DNA of 64,000 nt, taken from NCBI GenBank assembly GCA_947475735.1, contig CANJLQ010000015.1, positions 49,509-113,508 of the forward strand, given 5' to 3'. Position numbers and translations under genes: made by a program. The DNA comes from Caulobacteraceae bacterium (lineage in GTDB: Bacteria > Pseudomonadota > Alphaproteobacteria > Caulobacterales > Caulobacteraceae). The notes under the pieces are model-generated. The model saw nothing but the letters and a program-made list of their open reading frames with translations. It searched no databases and had not been told where the DNA came from. This document shows positions 9,170 through 17,597 of this stretch, piece by piece (positions within the stretch are counted from its first letter, which is position 1; the number at the start of each line of letters is the position of its first letter).

Positions 9170-9616
9170 TCAGCCGCCGCCTAGTAGCGGACCGACGCCC
9201 GGCACGCTGCGGACGGCGTCTCCCAGCAGATCCCGCCCGGTGGCGTCGCGGACCCTGTCGCGCGCGGCGGGCAACAGGCGTTTCATCTCGGCCTTGCCGA
9301 TCCCGTGGGGCTCCAGCGCCTCGAGCAGGCCCATCGCCTCGGCCACCGCCTTGCCCGAAAGACCGCCAGCGCCGGCGATCAGCCCGCCGAACAGGCCGCG
9401 TCTGGGGCGGGCCGCCGCCTCTGATCGGGCCGCTGCCTCGGCCCCCGCAACAGCGTCGTAGAGGGCGACCAAGGTCTCGCGCCCCGCATGGCGGTCCAGC
9501 AGGCCCAGCGCGGCGGTGAGGGCGGCGCGCGCCGATTCGCGGTCCAGGCCGGCGTCGTCGGCGGCCGCGTCGGACAGAGCCGCAAAGGTCAGTCGGGTTT
9601 CGGTCTGGTCGGTCAT
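9170..9616 (-). CDS. Helical protein of unknown function
   Basis: 148 residues, strongly alpha-helical, with a Gly-rich central segment (GLFGGLIAGAGGLSG) and a Gly-rich C-terminus. It resembles the DUF2267/DUF2780 type of small helical proteins, but I cannot confirm that. It converges on the lipoprotein gene (stops 3 nt apart) and diverges from the acyltransferase at 9666. Confidence 0.6.
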   Translation of the reverse strand: MTDQTETRLTFAALSDAAADDAGLDRESARAALTAALGLLDRHAGRETLVALYDAVAGAEAAARSEAAARPRRGLFGGLIAGAGGLSGKAVAEAMGLLEALEPHGIGKAEMKRLLPAARDRVRDATGRDLLGDAVRSVPGVGPLLGGG

Positions 9617-9665
9617 CTGGCCGGCTTAACGCTTTTCGTACGGTCACGGGTGCAGACTTTGATCC

Positions 9666-10775
9666 ATGACACAGGTGGAAACGCCCCAGGACCTGCGCGC
9701 TCTGACGGCGCTGCGCTTCTTCGCCGCCGCCTGGGTGGCGGTCTATGCCTTCTGGCCGAACCTGGACATCGGGCCGACGCCGAACCTGGTGGCCAAGGGC
9801 TATCTGGGGGTCGAGCTGTTCTTCGTCCTGTCCGGCTTCATCCTCAGCCATGTCTATCTGAAGGCGTTCGGCGAGGGCGGCTTTCGCTACGGCGGCTTTC
9901 TTTGGGCGCGGATCGCGCGGGTCTATCCGTTGCACCTGTCGACCCTGATCGGGGTCGGTGTGCTTGGACTGGGCGCGCTCGCGGCGGGCATGGCCATCGA
10001 CGGAAACGTGCTCAGCTGGGCCTCCCTGCCCGCCCATCTGACGATGCTGCACGCCTGGGGCTTCGCGCCCGAAGCGGGCTGGAACCACTCGTCCTGGTCG
10101 ATCTCGGCGGAGTGGTTCGCCTATCTGACCTTTCCCGCCTTCGCCTTCGTGGCCTGGCGCCTGAGGGACCGCCCGTGGGGCGCCGTGGCCGGCGTCGTCG
10201 CCCTCGGCGGCCTTCTGTACGCGGGCTTCCAGGCGCTGGCTGGCTTCTCCCTGACCGAGGCGACCTTCCATTGGGGAGCGCTGCGCATCGTGCCCTGCTT
10301 CGCCTACGGCTGCGCCCTGTATCTGGTGCACCGCCGAGGCGGCCTGCGTCGCCCCGGAGCGGTCGCCATCGCCTCCGTCGCAGGAATGGCGCTGGCGGCT
10401 TCGCTGGGCGCGCCGGACGGGGTGGTGGTGCTGTTCGCGGGCGGACTGATCCTGGGGCTCGGCGGACTTTCGAACGCCTCCGCCGGCTGGCTGGCGTCAC
10501 GGCCGGCGGTCTATCTGGGAGAGATCAGCTACGCGATCTACATGGTGCTGGTGCCCTGGCAGCTGCTGGCCGTGAACCTGGCCGCCCGCGTCACCGGGGC
10601 GGAGGACAAGCGTCTTCAACTGTTCGTGTGGCTGGCAGTGGTTCTGGCCCTGCCGGTGGTGGCGGCGATCGCCTATCACCTGGTCGAACACCCCGCCCGG
10701 CGGGCCCTCAGAGGCCTCGCCGACCGGCGCTCGGCAAGGGCGGAACAGCGGCGTCAGGCCGCGCAACTCGCCTGA
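9666..10775 (+). CDS. Acyltransferase 3 family membrane protein
   Basis: 369 residues with about ten transmembrane segments. The N-terminal LRALTALRFFAAAWVAVYAF with the following GVELFFVLSGFILSHVY is the signature of acyltransferase-3 (OafA/YrhL/NodX) enzymes, which transfer acetyl or other acyl groups to envelope glycans. No SGNH domain is fused. The acceptor is not evident from the neighbours. Confidence 0.88.
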   Translation: MTQVETPQDLRALTALRFFAAAWVAVYAFWPNLDIGPTPNLVAKGYLGVELFFVLSGFILSHVYLKAFGEGGFRYGGFLWARIARVYPLHLSTLIGVGVLGLGALAAGMAIDGNVLSWASLPAHLTMLHAWGFAPEAGWNHSSWSISAEWFAYLTFPAFAFVAWRLRDRPWGAVAGVVALGGLLYAGFQALAGFSLTEATFHWGALRIVPCFAYGCALYLVHRRGGLRRPGAVAIASVAGMALAASLGAPDGVVVLFAGGLILGLGGLSNASAGWLASRPAVYLGEISYAIYMVLVPWQLLAVNLAARVTGAEDKRLQLFVWLAVVLALPVVAAIAYHLVEHPARRALRGLADRRSARAEQRRQAAQLA

Positions 10776-10846
10776 AAAGGGTGCTTCAACCCGTCGAAAC
10801 TATCGTCTAGGGATAGGTCGGGTGTAACAGTCGGAAACAATCCAGC

Positions 10847-11374
10847 ATGACGAAACGGCTCACCGCCGCTGTGGTTGCAGCGACCCTTGGCTTTTTCGCC
10901 CTGTCCCCGGCACCGGTCCGCGCGGACGACCCCTACTGGCAGTGCGTGACCTTCGCGCGCATGTTTTCCGGCATCAACATCTTCGGCGATGCCTGGACCT
11001 GGTGGAACCAGGCCGTGGACCGCTTCCGCACCGGCCGCGCGCCCGAGACCGGATCGGTCCTGGTGTTCCAGCCCGAGGGCCGCATGTCGCGCGGCCACGT
11101 CGCCGTCGTCTCCGACATCCTGACCGACCGCGTGATCCGCGTCACCCATGCCAACTGGGGCGGCAGCCGCGGCAAGGTCGAGGAGAACGTCACCGTGGTC
11201 GACGTCTCGGGCCAGAACGACTGGAGCCAGGTCAAGGTCTGGTACAATCCGATCAATGACCTGGGCACTACCGTCTATCCGACCTACGGCTTCATCTACA
11301 ACTCGGCCCGCGAGGGGCTGGCGGCCGGTCGTCAGATGGCGCAGAGCGCAGGCTCGGCCGCCGGTCAGCCCTGA
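10847..11374 (+). CDS. Secreted CHAP-domain amidase/peptidase
   Basis: 175 residues with a signal peptide (cleavage near residue 26) and a CHAP domain. The catalytic Cys33 lies in WQCVTFAR, His84 in RGHVAVV and a polar third residue in THANWGG (Asn103), as in NlpC/P60-related peptidoglycan amidases. It likely acts on cell-wall peptides in the periplasm. The downstream CorA-like gene follows after 24 nt. Confidence 0.8.
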   Translation: MTKRLTAAVVAATLGFFALSPAPVRADDPYWQCVTFARMFSGINIFGDAWTWWNQAVDRFRTGRAPETGSVLVFQPEGRMSRGHVAVVSDILTDRVIRVTHANWGGSRGKVEENVTVVDVSGQNDWSQVKVWYNPINDLGTTVYPTYGFIYNSAREGLAAGRQMAQSAGSAAGQP

Positions 11375-11398
11375 TCCGACCGCACCGACCGTGATCGG

Positions 11399-12361
11399 AT
11401 GATCCGCCTCTATCGCTCGGGCTGCGCCGCCTGCGAGGGCGCGGAAATCGACGTCGAGGGCTGGATTCTGCCGCCCGATACCCTCTGGGTCGACCTGATC
11501 GAGCCGACCCGCGAGGAAGACCTGGCCATCGAGAAGGCCCTCGGCCTGTCCATCCCGACCCGCGAGGAGATGAGCGAGCTGGAGGCGTCCAGCCGCCTGT
11601 ACCGCGAAGGCGGCGCCACCTACGTCACCGCCGACATCCTCCACAACAGCGAGATGGAGCTGCCGACCGTCGATCCGGTGACCTTCATCCTGACGCCGGG
11701 GCCTCTGGTCACCATCCGCTATTTCGACCCGCGCCCCTTCACCATGTTCACCGACAAGCTGGAGCGTGAGCCGTCACTGTGTGAATCCGGCGCGGACATG
11801 TTCCTGAACCTGATGGAGGCCATCATCGACCGGGCCTCCGACGTGCTGTCCAGGATCGGCCACAAGGTCGAGGCCGTCGCCAATCACGTCTTCGCGGCCG
11901 ACAAGCCGATCGGCTTTCAGCATCTGATCACCAAGCTGGGTCAGGCCCAGATCGCCAACAGCCGCATCGAGCAGAGCCTGTCGGGCCTGGCCCGCGTGTT
12001 CGCCTTCGTGGCCCTGGACGAACGGCTGGAGATGGAGGGTGAAAAGCGCGAGCATCTGAAGTCGCTGGGCCGAGACGCCTCCAGCCTGCTGGCTCACAAT
12101 CAGGCCGTGGCGGCGGGGATCAATTTCCAGCTGTCGGCGACGCTGGGCCTGATCAATATCGAGCAGTCGTCGATCTTCAAGGTGTTTTCGCTGTTCACCG
12201 TCGCCCTGATGCCGCCCACCTTGATCGGAGCCATCTACGGCATGAATTTCGATCACATGCCCGAGCTGGCCTGGAACCTGGGCTATCCCCTGGCCCTGGC
12301 GCTGATGGTGCTGTCGTCAGCCATTCCCTTGCTGTGGTTCAAGCGCAAGGGGTGGTTCTGA
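11399..12361 (+). CDS. corA: CorA-family magnesium/divalent cation transporter
   Basis: 320 residues. A large cytoplasmic N-terminal domain with the stalk helix is followed by two C-terminal membrane helices; the signature GMN (residues 281-283, in IYGMNFDHMPE) ends the first helix and forms the selectivity filter. The tail FKRKGWF is basic, as in other CorA proteins. It could import Mg2+ or another divalent metal such as Co2+ or Ni2+. Confidence 0.92.
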   Translation: MIRLYRSGCAACEGAEIDVEGWILPPDTLWVDLIEPTREEDLAIEKALGLSIPTREEMSELEASSRLYREGGATYVTADILHNSEMELPTVDPVTFILTPGPLVTIRYFDPRPFTMFTDKLEREPSLCESGADMFLNLMEAIIDRASDVLSRIGHKVEAVANHVFAADKPIGFQHLITKLGQAQIANSRIEQSLSGLARVFAFVALDERLEMEGEKREHLKSLGRDASSLLAHNQAVAAGINFQLSATLGLINIEQSSIFKVFSLFTVALMPPTLIGAIYGMNFDHMPELAWNLGYPLALALMVLSSAIPLLWFKRKGWF

Positions 12362-12366
12362 AGCAG

Positions 12367-12429
12367 AGGTCTTGGGTCTTAGGGCTTAGATCATCCTGAC
12401 CAAGCCCTAAGGCCTGCTCACCAAGACCT
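12367..12429. repeat. Heptad-repeat hairpin between convergent genes
   Basis: A nested palindrome: the outer arms AGGTCTTGG (12367-12375) and CCAAGACCT (12421-12429) enclose the inner arms CTTAGGGCTT (12378-12387) and AAGCCCTAAG (12402-12411). The left side reads as three successive heptamers, GGTCTTG GGTCTTA GGGCTTA (12368-12388). It lies between the stops of corA and the LpxR-like gene and may act as a bidirectional terminator. It shares the heptad design with the elements at 31033 and 60909. Confidence 0.7.
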
Positions 12430-13300
12430 ACTCCGGCTTGATCGACAGCTGGAATGCCACCAGCCCTTCGGTGACGTCGCGGTCGAAGCCTTCGCCGCCG
12501 CGCAGCCCCTCGGCCTCCAGTTCGCGATAGACCAGGCCGAACGAGCCCTGAACGTGGCCCCGACGCATGGCCACGCCGATGGAGGCATCGCCCAGAAACG
12601 ACCCGGAATCGCGGCTGACGCCGGAGCGGGCATAGTCGCCGTCCCGGTTGCGCGCGAAATTATAGCCGACGGCCGTGCCGGACCCAGCCGCGTACACATA
12701 CCAGCGCGCGCGCTCGCCGAAGGCTTCGCTGCCTTCCGGCACCATGCCGTCGACGTCCTGTCCGATGGTCAGGGTGGCCCCGGCCTGGGCCCGGCTACCC
12801 CGGTCGCCGACGCCGACGCCCGCGTGCGGCGTCAGGGTGACCTCCAGTCCGGAGGCGGTGTAGCCCCTGGCCACCGGCCAGCCGCGCGTATAGCTCAGGT
12901 CATAGCCGTCCGCGTCGAACGCGGCCTGGTCCAGTGGCGTCACGGGCAGGGGCGAGCCGTCCGCGCGGCGCAGTTCGCCCGTCTGACGCAGACGCAGGCG
13001 GTCGGTGAACCCCTCGCCTTCGCGCCACACATCATGGGTTGTGGTGGCCGCCAGCGGGCTGGCGGCGGCGATCGGCGTATAGTCTGTGGCGAACTCCAGC
13101 GCCGGGCCGAACTCGCGACCCGCCGCGACGTTGAAACTGGCCTGCCGGTTCAGCTGGGCCGTGATGGTCGAGGCCGTGCGCTGCTCGCCGTCGGACCAGT
13201 TCTGGTTGACAGTCGTCTGCGCGGTCGCAGGGGCCGCAAAGGCCACCAGCGCAACGACGCCGAACACACATCCTCCCAGACGGATCAACGGTCCCCTCAC
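12428..13300 (-). CDS. LpxR-like outer-membrane protein (DUF2219)
   Basis: 290 residues with a signal peptide (cleavage after about residue 27, ATAQT). The rest alternates short hydrophobic beta-strands typical of a 12-strand barrel. The C-terminal half (VYAAGSGTAVGYNFARNRDG, then GSFLGDASIGVAMRRGHVQG) resembles LpxR lipid A 3'-O-deacylase relatives. If active it would remodel lipid A in the outer membrane. I cannot confirm the catalytic residues, so the family call is moderate. Confidence 0.65.
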   Translation of the reverse strand: MRGPLIRLGGCVFGVVALVAFAAPATAQTTVNQNWSDGEQRTASTITAQLNRQASFNVAAGREFGPALEFATDYTPIAAASPLAATTTHDVWREGEGFTDRLRLRQTGELRRADGSPLPVTPLDQAAFDADGYDLSYTRGWPVARGYTASGLEVTLTPHAGVGVGDRGSRAQAGATLTIGQDVDGMVPEGSEAFGERARWYVYAAGSGTAVGYNFARNRDGDYARSGVSRDSGSFLGDASIGVAMRRGHVQGSFGLVYRELEAEGLRGGEGFDRDVTEGLVAFQLSIKPE

Positions 13301-13436
13301 AGTCCGCTATCAAGTGTTAACCTGCACCAACTTCAGCGCCGCTCCAACCACGTTTTCGCGACACAATGCTGACAGCATCTCCGAACGCGAGCCCTGTCCA
13401 CAGAGTTCCCCCGAAAGGAGACGGCGCCTCCGGTGG

Positions 13437-15110
13437 TCAATCGCCGATCGTATTCAGGTCCCGTCCCTTGGTTTCCGGCATGAAAAGCAGCGTCACGACG
13501 ACGGCGATGGCGGTGAAGACCACGGCGTACCACAGGCCGAAATAGATGTTCCCCGACGCCGCCACGAGGGCGAAGCTGGTCGCTGGCAGCAATCCGCCGA
13601 CCCAGCCGGTCCCGACGTTGTAGGGCAGGCTCATGGCCGTATAGCGCACCCGGGTCGGGAACAGCTCGACCAGGGCCGCCGCCTGGGGTCCATACAGCGC
13701 CGTGGCCGCCACGATGAAGATCATCAGGATGGCGAAGACCATCGGCAGGTCGACCCGCGCGGGGTCCGCCCGGTCCGGATAGCCCGCCGTCGTCAGCGCC
13801 GCCTTGATCCGTCCTTCGACCTCGGCCTTCACCGCCGCCCGCTCGGCCGGACCCAGGGCCTCGCCCTCGATCGACGCGACCTCGACCTCCCCGACCCGGA
13901 CCCGGGCCAGGCTGCCCGCCGGCGCGGCGATGTTGTCATAGGATACGCCGGCGTTCGACAGCACGGTCTTGGCCAGGTCGCAGGAGCTGGCGAAGGCCGC
14001 CTTGCCGACCGGGTCGAACTGCAGGGCGCAGGTGGCCGGGTCGGCGATCACCGTCACGGGCGAGCTGGCCTGGGCCTCCGCCAGGGCGGGATTGGCCGCC
14101 CGGGTCAGGGCCTGGAAGCCGGGGAAGAAGGCGATCAACGCCAGGATCATGCCAAACAGCATCACCGGCTTTCGACCCACCTTGTCCGACAGCCAGCCGA
14201 AGAAGACATAGAGGAAGGCCGACACGACCGTCAGCGCCAGCATGATCAGGTCGACCGTGGCCACCTCGACCTTCAGGATCCGCTCCATGAAGAAGCGGGA
14301 ATAGAAATAGCCGCAGTACCAGACCGCGCCCTGGGCGATCATGGTGCCGAACAGGGCCAGCAGGACGAACTTCAGGTTCTTCCATTCCAGGAAGGACTCG
14401 CGGAACGGCGCCCGGCGTGCGCCGCCCTCGGCCTCCATGCGACGGAACGCCGGGCTCTCGTTCAGCTTCAGCCGTATCCACAGGGAGATGATCAGCAGGA
14501 ACAGCGACAGCAGGAAGGGGATGCGCCAGCCCCAGTCGTTGAACGCCTCGACCCCCACGATCATCCGCGTGGTCAGGATGACGGTGAGCGCCCCGATCAG
14601 TCCCAGCGCCGCCGTGGTCTGGATCCAGCCCGTCAGATAGCCCCGCCGGGGCGCCGGCGAATGCTCGGCGACGTAGATCACCGCACCGCCGTACTCTCCA
14701 CCCAGGGCGAAACCCTGAAGGATACGCAGGACGATCAGCAGGATCGGCGCGGCGATGCCGATGGCGTCGTAGTTGGGCAGGAACCCGATGCCGACCGTCG
14801 CCGCGCCCATCAGGGTGATGGTCACCAGGAAGGTCTTCTTGCGGCCGGTCCGGTCGCCGAACCAGCCGAACACCAGGGCCCCCAGGGGCCGCACCACGAA
14901 ACCGACGCCGAACGTCAGCAGCGCCAGGATGTAGGACGCCGCCTCGCCCACGTCGGCGTAGAAATTCTGCGCGATGACCGCCGTCAGCGAGCCGAAGATG
15001 AAGAAGTCGTACCACTCGAACGCCGTGCCGGCCGCTGACGCGCCGACGACGGTCCTCAGGCCCGGCTCGCCCTTTTCGCGTGATGCGGATGGATCGGCGT
15101 GATCGGTCAT
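13437..15110 (-). CDS. MFS transporter, metabolite:H+ symporter type, with large insert
   Basis: 557 residues. The N-terminus has AFEWYDFFIFG and the loop motif GWFGDRTGRKK (metabolite:H+ symporter family, like ProP/KgtP), and a second loop motif GWLSDKVGRKP. About 125 hydrophilic residues with two cysteines interrupt the C-terminal half just before LPMVFAILMIFIV, so the protein is longer than the usual 430-450. Start at 15110 rather than 15143, because GGGGGAGA precedes it on the minus strand. Substrate unknown. Confidence 0.85.
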   Translation of the reverse strand: MTDHADPSASREKGEPGLRTVVGASAAGTAFEWYDFFIFGSLTAVIAQNFYADVGEAASYILALLTFGVGFVVRPLGALVFGWFGDRTGRKKTFLVTITLMGAATVGIGFLPNYDAIGIAAPILLIVLRILQGFALGGEYGGAVIYVAEHSPAPRRGYLTGWIQTTAALGLIGALTVILTTRMIVGVEAFNDWGWRIPFLLSLFLLIISLWIRLKLNESPAFRRMEAEGGARRAPFRESFLEWKNLKFVLLALFGTMIAQGAVWYCGYFYSRFFMERILKVEVATVDLIMLALTVVSAFLYVFFGWLSDKVGRKPVMLFGMILALIAFFPGFQALTRAANPALAEAQASSPVTVIADPATCALQFDPVGKAAFASSCDLAKTVLSNAGVSYDNIAAPAGSLARVRVGEVEVASIEGEALGPAERAAVKAEVEGRIKAALTTAGYPDRADPARVDLPMVFAILMIFIVAATALYGPQAAALVELFPTRVRYTAMSLPYNVGTGWVGGLLPATSFALVAASGNIYFGLWYAVVFTAIAVVVTLLFMPETKGRDLNTIGD

Positions 15111-15183
15111 CGAAGTCTCCCCCGCGCCGTCTGGCGGACGCATTGCCCTGAACCTAGCGGGGCCGCGGGAAGCCGGACAAGAG

Positions 15184-15212
15184 AAAACCCCGCCGGCCGG
15201 GCCGACGGGGTT
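15184..15212 (-). terminator. Intrinsic terminator of the entericidin-like gene
   Basis: On the minus strand a GC-rich stem (15188-15197 paired with 15201-15210, one mismatch) is followed by TTTT. It lies 25 nt beyond the stop of the small lipoprotein gene. Confidence 0.75.
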
Positions 15213-15236
15213 CTTCAGAACGACCTTGCGGGTCGG

Positions 15237-15374
15237 TTAGTTCTTCGCGTCGTTCGCGGCTTCGGTCACGGCCGAACCGACCGCCTGGGTGTCACGGCCG
15301 GCGCCGGCGACGGTGTTGCAGGCGGCGGTGGTCAGGGCGGCGGCCGCGGCGAACAGAACAAAAATCTTGCGCAT
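15237..15374 (-). CDS. Entericidin A/B-like small lipoprotein
   Basis: 45 residues starting at the ATG at 15374, with CAGGAG 8-9 nt upstream. A hydrophobic signal ends in the lipobox TTAAC (Cys19), and the mature part NTVAGAGRDTQAVGSA is the typical entericidin sequence. Entericidins are tiny membrane lipoproteins linked to stationary-phase or stress responses. Its own terminator follows. It is downstream of the stress histidine kinase on the same strand but separated by 50 nt. Confidence 0.8.
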   Translation of the reverse strand: MRKIFVLFAAAAALTTAACNTVAGAGRDTQAVGSAVTEAANDAKN

Positions 15375-15424
15375 GGGAAACTCCTGTAAACTGAGACGGT
15401 CGGGGGCCCCGCCGGTACGGACGA

Positions 15425-16543
15425 TCAACGCGACCCGCGCGACAGGGTTCCCGGCCGCACGACGGCGTCCACGGGCTCCAGGTCCCGATCGTCGGTAGGT
15501 CGGCCGACCTCTGGCGTGGCGAAGGTCATGCGGGCGATGGTGCCCCGCGGTCGGGCGGGGACGATCTCGACTTCGCCCCGCAGCTGCTTGGCGAAAGCGC
15601 CCATCAACGTCCGTCCCACCCCGCCCTGGATCAGCTGATCCCTTGGACCTGGCCCGTCGTCCTCGACCTCCAGGACGCTGGTCTCGCCCTGCACCCGGAA
15701 CCGCACCGACAGGGCCCCGCCTCGCCCGGCGAAGGCGTGCTTCTGCGCATTGGTCACCGCCTCGACCAGCCAGAGGGCCAAGGGGGCCAGCTTGTCGGGA
15801 TCGACGGTCAGACTGTCGGCGTCGATGACGCTGGTGACCACCGGCCCGCGGCCGCTGTCGCTGGCGACCAGCTGCCCGACCAGTTCGGTCAGAAAGTCCC
15901 GCGCATCCGCGTGGCGAATGTCGTCGCTCTGGTAGAGGGTGCGATAGATCAGGGCCAGGGCGGAGATCCGCTGACGCGTGTCGCCCAGGGCGGCCTTCGC
16001 CGTCTCGTCCTTCAGCGCCCTCTGCTGCATCGACAGCAACGAGGAAATGATCTGCAGGTTGTTCTTCACCCGGTGGTGGATCTCCCTCAGCAGGGCATCC
16101 TTCTCGGACAGGCTCTCGGTCAGCGAACGGTCGCGTGTGGCGATGGCCTCGGCCAGTTCGTCCAGGGTCGCGGCCAGCCGCCGGACCTCGGACGGGGCAT
16201 GGGTGGCCTGGACGGGGCGTACCGAGTAACGGCCCCGGGCATACAGGGCCGCGATCCGCTCCAGATAGTCCAGCCACCGCACCACGATTCGTTCGGTGAC
16301 CCACATGACGGTGGCGAAGGCCACGATCCAGGCCACGATCGGCGCGAGGAAGACGCCGATGGGATCGAGGTCCGCCATAGACAGCACGGTCGGCAGCACC
16401 AGGATCGGCAGAAGGGCGACGGCTAGGGCCACGCCCAGGCGAAAGCGAATGCCCTGGAACCGCGCCAGCCCGCGCGATCGCGCCGCCGGCCCGGAGGGGC
16501 CTCGCCGTCGTTTCGGGCCGTGGTCCTGGGGCGCCGGGGCCAC
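15425..16543 (-). CDS. phyK: Sensor histidine kinase of the general stress response (HisKA_2 type, PhyK-like)
   Basis: 372 residues: two membrane helices at about 36-56 and 62-82 with only a short loop, a HAMP-like linker, then the HisKA_2 box LLREIHHRVKNNLQII (phospho-acceptor His156/157) and an ATPase domain with Asn265 and the DDGPG loop at 295-299. Kinases of this class phosphorylate PhyR. The gene follows sigT by 4 nt and is the last of the nepR-sigT-kinase operon. There is little periplasmic sequence, so the signal may be sensed in the membrane or cytoplasm, unlike a kinase with a large periplasmic sensor. Confidence 0.88.
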   Translation of the reverse strand: MAPAPQDHGPKRRRGPSGPAARSRGLARFQGIRFRLGVALAVALLPILVLPTVLSMADLDPIGVFLAPIVAWIVAFATVMWVTERIVVRWLDYLERIAALYARGRYSVRPVQATHAPSEVRRLAATLDELAEAIATRDRSLTESLSEKDALLREIHHRVKNNLQIISSLLSMQQRALKDETAKAALGDTRQRISALALIYRTLYQSDDIRHADARDFLTELVGQLVASDSGRGPVVTSVIDADSLTVDPDKLAPLALWLVEAVTNAQKHAFAGRGGALSVRFRVQGETSVLEVEDDGPGPRDQLIQGGVGRTLMGAFAKQLRGEVEIVPARPRGTIARMTFATPEVGRPTDDRDLEPVDAVVRPGTLSRGSR

Positions 16544-16547
16544 CGCC

Positions 16548-17162
16548 TCAGCTCTGACGGGCCGCGCTCAGGCGATCCGCATCCGCCAGGATCGAGCGCA
16601 TGGCGTCGCCGGCCGCCCGCCCGTCCCGGCCGTATCCACCGCGCTCCAGGATGGCGTGCAGCGCCTTGCGGGCCCGGCTGACCCGGCTCTTCACCGTGCC
16701 CACGGCGCACTGGCAGATCTCGGCGGCCTCCTCATAGGCGAAGCCTCCGGCCCCGACCAGGATCAGCGCCTCGCGCTGCTCTTCGGGCAGGGTGTTCAGG
16801 GCCTGGCGCAGTTCGTCCAGGGCGACGGGGGCCTCGGGATCATCGACGGCGACCAGGGTCCGCTCGGCGGCCTCCTGATCCAGCTGCGACTGACGCCACG
16901 ACCGGCGCTTCTCCGAATAGAACTGGTTTCTCAGGATCATGAAGGTCCAGGCCTTCATATTCGTGCCCATCTGATAGCTGGCGCGGGCGTCCCACGCCTT
17001 CATCATGGCGTCCTGGGCCAGATCGTCCGCCGCCGTCGCGTCGCCGGTCAGCGTGCGGGCGAAGGCGCGCAGATGGGGGATCAGCTGCACGAGCTCGCGC
17101 TTGAACCCCTCGTCATCGGCCGACGCCGGCTTTGGCGCCCCGCGCCCGGCGGCGACGCTCAC
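16548..17162 (-). CDS. sigT: ECF sigma factor EcfG/SigT, general stress response
   Basis: 204 residues with sigma region 2 (residues about 25-95, including DDLAQDAMMKAWDAR) and region 4 (about 125-180, TLPEEQREALILVGAGGFAYEE and the helix-turn-helix up to VKSRVSRARKAL). The GTG start overlaps the nepR stop (GTGA), showing translational coupling with its anti-sigma factor. In alphaproteobacteria this sigma directs stress genes from GGAAC-N16/17-CGTT promoters; one such site precedes nepR and another precedes phyR. Confidence 0.95.
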   Translation of the reverse strand: MSVAAGRGAPKPASADDEGFKRELVQLIPHLRAFARTLTGDATAADDLAQDAMMKAWDARASYQMGTNMKAWTFMILRNQFYSEKRRSWRQSQLDQEAAERTLVAVDDPEAPVALDELRQALNTLPEEQREALILVGAGGFAYEEAAEICQCAVGTVKSRVSRARKALHAILERGGYGRDGRAAGDAMRSILADADRLSAARQS

Positions 17163-17362
17163 GACTTGTCTCCACCGGCCCCGCGCTGATCGGCGCGCCG
17201 CAGGATATCGAGAAATTCGTCGGGGACCGGTTCGTTGACGACCTCGTCGAACAGGTGGCGCAGCTTCACGCCGATCGCCTGCTGGCGCAGGCGCGCTTCT
17301 TCCAGACCGGGGTCGCTCGGAGGGGCCGCGGCCTTGCGCCGGGGGTCGGGGGTGTCGATCAT
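17159..17362 (-). CDS. nepR: Anti-sigma factor NepR
   Basis: 67 residues. The core AIGVKLRHLFDEVVNEPVPD (residues 29-48) is the NepR signature forming the two helices that bind either SigT or phosphorylated PhyR. An open frame extends upstream to 17479, but the SigT-type promoter at 17450-17474 overlaps that extension and the family is about 60 residues, so the ATG at 17362 is preferred. No strong Shine-Dalgarno is seen before it. It overlaps sigT by 4 nt. Confidence 0.92.
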   Translation of the reverse strand: MIDTPDPRRKAAAPPSDPGLEEARLRQQAIGVKLRHLFDEVVNEPVPDEFLDILRRADQRGAGGDKS

Positions 17363-17449
17363 GGGTATGGAAGCCGCCAGGTCGTTGATCTCATTCGCGC
17401 GCAGTCCCAGGCCGGGCTGACCCCCGCGCTCTGACCTTGCGCACCGGGA

Positions 17450-17474
17450 AACGCGACCCTGTCCCGGCGGTTCC
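17450..17474 (-). promoter_or_regulatory. SigT-dependent promoter of nepR-sigT-kinase operon
   Basis: On the minus strand GGAAC (17470-17474), 16 nt, then CGTT (17450-17453): a perfect match to the EcfG/SigT consensus. It gives a leader of about 80 nt before nepR and implies autoregulation. Confidence 0.85.
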
Positions 17475-17514
17475 GGCAAACCGCAGATTTATTGTCAAGC
17501 TGGCCGCGACACCG

Positions 17515-17539
17515 GGAACCGTGGCCGTGATGATACGTT
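17515..17539 (+). promoter_or_regulatory. SigT-dependent promoter of phyR
   Basis: GGAAC (17515-17519), 16 nt, CGTT (17536-17539) on the plus strand, 55-60 nt before phyR. It lies back to back with the nepR promoter, with 40 nt between the two -35 elements. Confidence 0.85.
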
Positions 17540-17597
17540 GGCTACGGACTGGTCGCCCCGAAAGGGTGGCTGAATGCCTTTGTCGGGGATCCTTGGA

